Part shown: in pieces, positions 62,901 through 64,000 of the stretch
Layout of the letters: each line of letters starts with the position of its first letter
How positions within the stretch are numbered: position 1 is the stretch's first letter
Notes under the pieces: model-generated
Database searches by the model: none
The model's input: only the letters and a program-made list of their open reading frames with translations
What the model was told of the DNA's origin: nothing
Source of the DNA: Granulicella pectinivorans
GTDB taxonomy: Bacteria; Acidobacteriota; Terriglobia; Terriglobales; Acidobacteriaceae
DNA: 64,000 nucleotides
NCBI RefSeq assembly: GCF_900114625.1
Contig: NZ_FOZL01000001.1
Span: 1,550,001-1,614,000, forward strand
Direction of reading: 5' to 3'
Position numbers and translations under genes: made by a program

Positions 62901-63206
62901 GTGAAGTCCGTTGCCACCTGGTTCGACAAGAGCAAGTATGTCGTCGCACCGCTCTACACGTATGGGCAGGTTCGTGCGAATACGCTGCGCACGGACAAGG
63001 TTCGCCAGTACGATGCGTCGATCTTCAAGAACTTTGCGATGCCGCGGGAGAGCACGCTCTCGTTCCGTGCGGAGTTCTTCAACGTCTCCAACACGACAAG
63101 CTTCAATGCGCCCAACTCGACCATCGACGCAACTGCCGGTGGCCAGATTACAAGCACTTCGGTCCCTTCACGCGACATTCAGTTCGCGCTCAAGTACAAC
63201 TTCTAA
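59931..63206 (+). CDS. Oar-type TonB-dependent receptor, probably for xylooligosaccharides
   Basis: 1091 residues from the ATG at 59931 (AGGGAG 6 bases upstream). Signal peptide to about residue 29 (AVGQ). A carboxypeptidase-regulatory-like domain (about 30-115, GRIADPSDSVVPGATV) is followed by the plug (about 125-230, LNGRGFFKLAQLTPG) and a large barrel ending in KYNF, with terminal Phe. It imports an unknown nutrient; the GH39 gene 22 bases downstream points to xylan-derived sugars. Expression is likely under the divergent FadR-type regulator. Confidence 0.93.
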   Translation: MKKITFHGAIKLCMLAMMALCFVRVAVGQVEQGRFVGRIADPSDSVVPGATVKVTNMGTNITQTAVTNESGEFVITPVQAGIYSLSITAAGFETTTASNIEVQVGQIVREDMKLRIGASNISVEVTTAAALLSTDSATIGQVITNKQLTELPLNGRGFFKLAQLTPGAALLAPTGNSLAIRPEVVDGNTISGIRGSATSFLLDGVDVSEQHQGGTFIQTSIDALQEFSVTQSPYSAEYNRGGAFFNATTKGGTNRFHGGVFEFIRNDKLDARNYFALTRQILKRNQFGVNLGGPISVPHLYDGKDRTFFFVNYEGQRLRQGLIFNSIVANSAQRTGNFGTKTIYDPLLTTTVGGTVVRVPFANNTIPTNRLSPQALAIQAYVPQVNTTTGTFSNTPSQAIDFDQFIVRLDHQINATNRLFARWVYVDNRETDPNASPQLGKASLTSIGQDIALGVITNIGANKVNEARVHYLPSHVRLTAFLQGTDYNTKFGVAGFAAQTRPGSGGSFPDYSWSGYASLQGSAFDQRPKSQDRKAVEGTDNFTYLRGRQSLKAGVFFRYYQWLGYDSQTYAGQFSFNGNASGDAYADFLLGYPSSVARAYPADNFGGQATYKQFYFQDDIRLTSKLTINAGLRYEYSPWLGGYKGQIGTFDPTQAKPIIVSGPGAVPDLTAQYAAPAAYQFFGQYIQTSSQAKLPSNITYTDKTQFGPRLGVSYALTSKTIVRGGFGMFYEPEGTSGRVNLNTLPYRLAETVNQTQNVVPTRTLANFFLGTALGSAQANPTLNPSKTRLKMGYNEHYSFGIQQQLSKKDVFEVGYVGNRGVHLNGSNDFNDPTPGAGSIQARRPYQPWGTIGFNTQDTSTSYHSLQMKIDHRASHGLSGLVSYTYSKFMQFNQSPALGGNTGYEYAVSPYDVPHNVAASGSYEIPVGRGRHFLNHSNTLVNSVLGGWQIQTIIVVRSGVPFTAVISGDRANTGVGGQRPNLNPAGGNPAFVKSVATWFDKSKYVVAPLYTYGQVRANTLRTDKVRQYDASIFKNFAMPRESTLSFRAEFFNVSNTTSFNAPNSTIDATAGGQITSTSVPSRDIQFALKYNF

Positions 63207-63228
63207 AACAGCTCGAAAGGGAAGACGA

Positions 63229-64000
63229 TGAACGATGTCACACGATGGTTTGGACGGGCGTTGTTGAGTGGCGGGATTGGCCTGCACCTGATGTCTGGCG
63301 CGGTACTGGCACAGGGCACTGTGCCGGAGAGGGTCCCGGTACCGACGGGCCCTCCGGTTTCTATCCAGGTGGATCTGGCGAAGACGGTCGGACCGTACAA
63401 GCCGTTGTATAGCTGGTTCGGCTATGACGAAGGCAACTATACGACGATGCGCCACGGCAAGGCGCTATTGAAGGAGCTGCATGACCTGAGTCCTGTGCCT
63501 GTGTACATCCGCGCGCATCACCTGCTTACCTCCGGCAACGGCGTGGCGGAGTTGAAGTTCAGCTCCACCAATATTTACAGCGAAGACGCGAACGGCAAGC
63601 CGGTGTATGACTTCAAGATCTTCGACGGAATCTTCGATGCGTACAAGGCCGCCGGGGTAAGACCGATGGTTGAGCTGGGCTTCATGCCTGAGGCGCTGGC
63701 GGCGGATCTGCCCAATCGTCATGAGCCGTACCAGGTGCACTATCCGCAGAACGCGATCACGGGTAAGTCGAACAATCCGCCGAAGGACTATGCGAAGTGG
63801 GGTGAGCTGTGCCGCGTTGCGACGGCTCACCTGGTGGAGCGCTACGGCAAGGAAGAGGTTTTGAAGTGGTACTTCGAGGTTTGGAATGAGCCGGACATCG
63901 ATTACTGGCACACGACTCCTGAAGAGTACTGGAAGCTGTACGACTATGCAGTGGGTGGGGTGCGGAAGGCTCTTCCCGGCGCGATGGTGGGCGGTCCCGC
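63229..64000 (+). CDS. GH39 beta-xylosidase-like enzyme, cut by the window edge
   Basis: The first 257 codons are present and the frame is open to the end. A signal peptide (about 1-29, AVLAQ) is followed by a clan GH-A barrel with GYDEGNY, VYIRAHHLL, VRPMVELGFMPEAL and FEVWNEPDIDYW, in which the Glu after Asn is the acid/base of GH39 xylosidases. It should release xylose from oligosaccharides in the periplasm. GGAAG lies just upstream of the ATG, and it is probably co-transcribed with the receptor. Confidence 0.9.

Overview
The window looks like chromosomal DNA of a high-GC acidobacterium, most likely class Terriglobia (Granulicella/Edaphobacter/Terriglobus type). This is inferred from two very large Oar-type TonB-dependent receptors with an N-terminal carboxypeptidase-regulatory-like domain, many Tat-exported sugar enzymes, glycoside hydrolases, and a MoxR/DUF58/BatA operon. 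I see no rRNA, tRNA, insertion sequence, phage gene or CRISPR array.

Layout. 1-3.3 kb: carbohydrate genes on the minus strand (GH3 enzyme, cupin) and the start of a gene leaving the left edge. 3.4-6.0 kb: two divergent gene pairs for sulfide/persulfide handling (half-size TauE exporter and rhodanese on minus; ArsR regulator and ETHE1-like/rhodanese fusion on plus) sharing one operator. 6.0-8.7 kb: a perfect hairpin, a dispersed repeat, an LprI-like secreted protein and a Tat-exported multicopper oxidase. 8.9-22.7 kb: a tightly overlapping eight-gene operon (DUF4159, VWA/GATase-like, Cys-less caspase-like, TPR-metallopeptidase, MoxR, DUF58, BatA-like, large coiled-coil membrane protein). 23-29.9 kb: TonB receptor, sugar isomerase-like and Gfo/Idh enzymes, and a NiCoT/UreH-type permease.

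30-54.6 kb is an exopolysaccharide region. It holds a Wza-type exporter, Wzx-type flippase, Wzy-type polymerase/ligase, a Wzz-type protein with an eroded kinase domain, six glycosyltransferases of GT2/GT4 type, a GT-C-like membrane protein, two acetyltransferases, a WecG fusion and a nucleotidyltransferase/LbH fusion that both carry degenerate priming-transferase domains, a secreted glycosidase and an SGNH hydrolase. A SpoIIE-type phosphatase and a STAS protein inside the region suggest partner-switching control. 54.8-58.8 kb: secreted M1 peptidase, ThuA-like protein and a YncE-like beta-propeller. 58.8-64 kb: a FadR-type regulator divergent from a second TonB receptor that is followed by a GH39 beta-xylosidase cut by the right edge; this resembles a xylan/xylooligosaccharide locus.

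Most intergenic signals are intrinsic terminators at gene ends, sigma70-like promoters, and several -10 boxes placed 6-9 bases before a start codon, which suggests leaderless mRNAs. Strand composition changes in blocks (for example near 36.66 and 46.99 kb) irrespective of gene direction.
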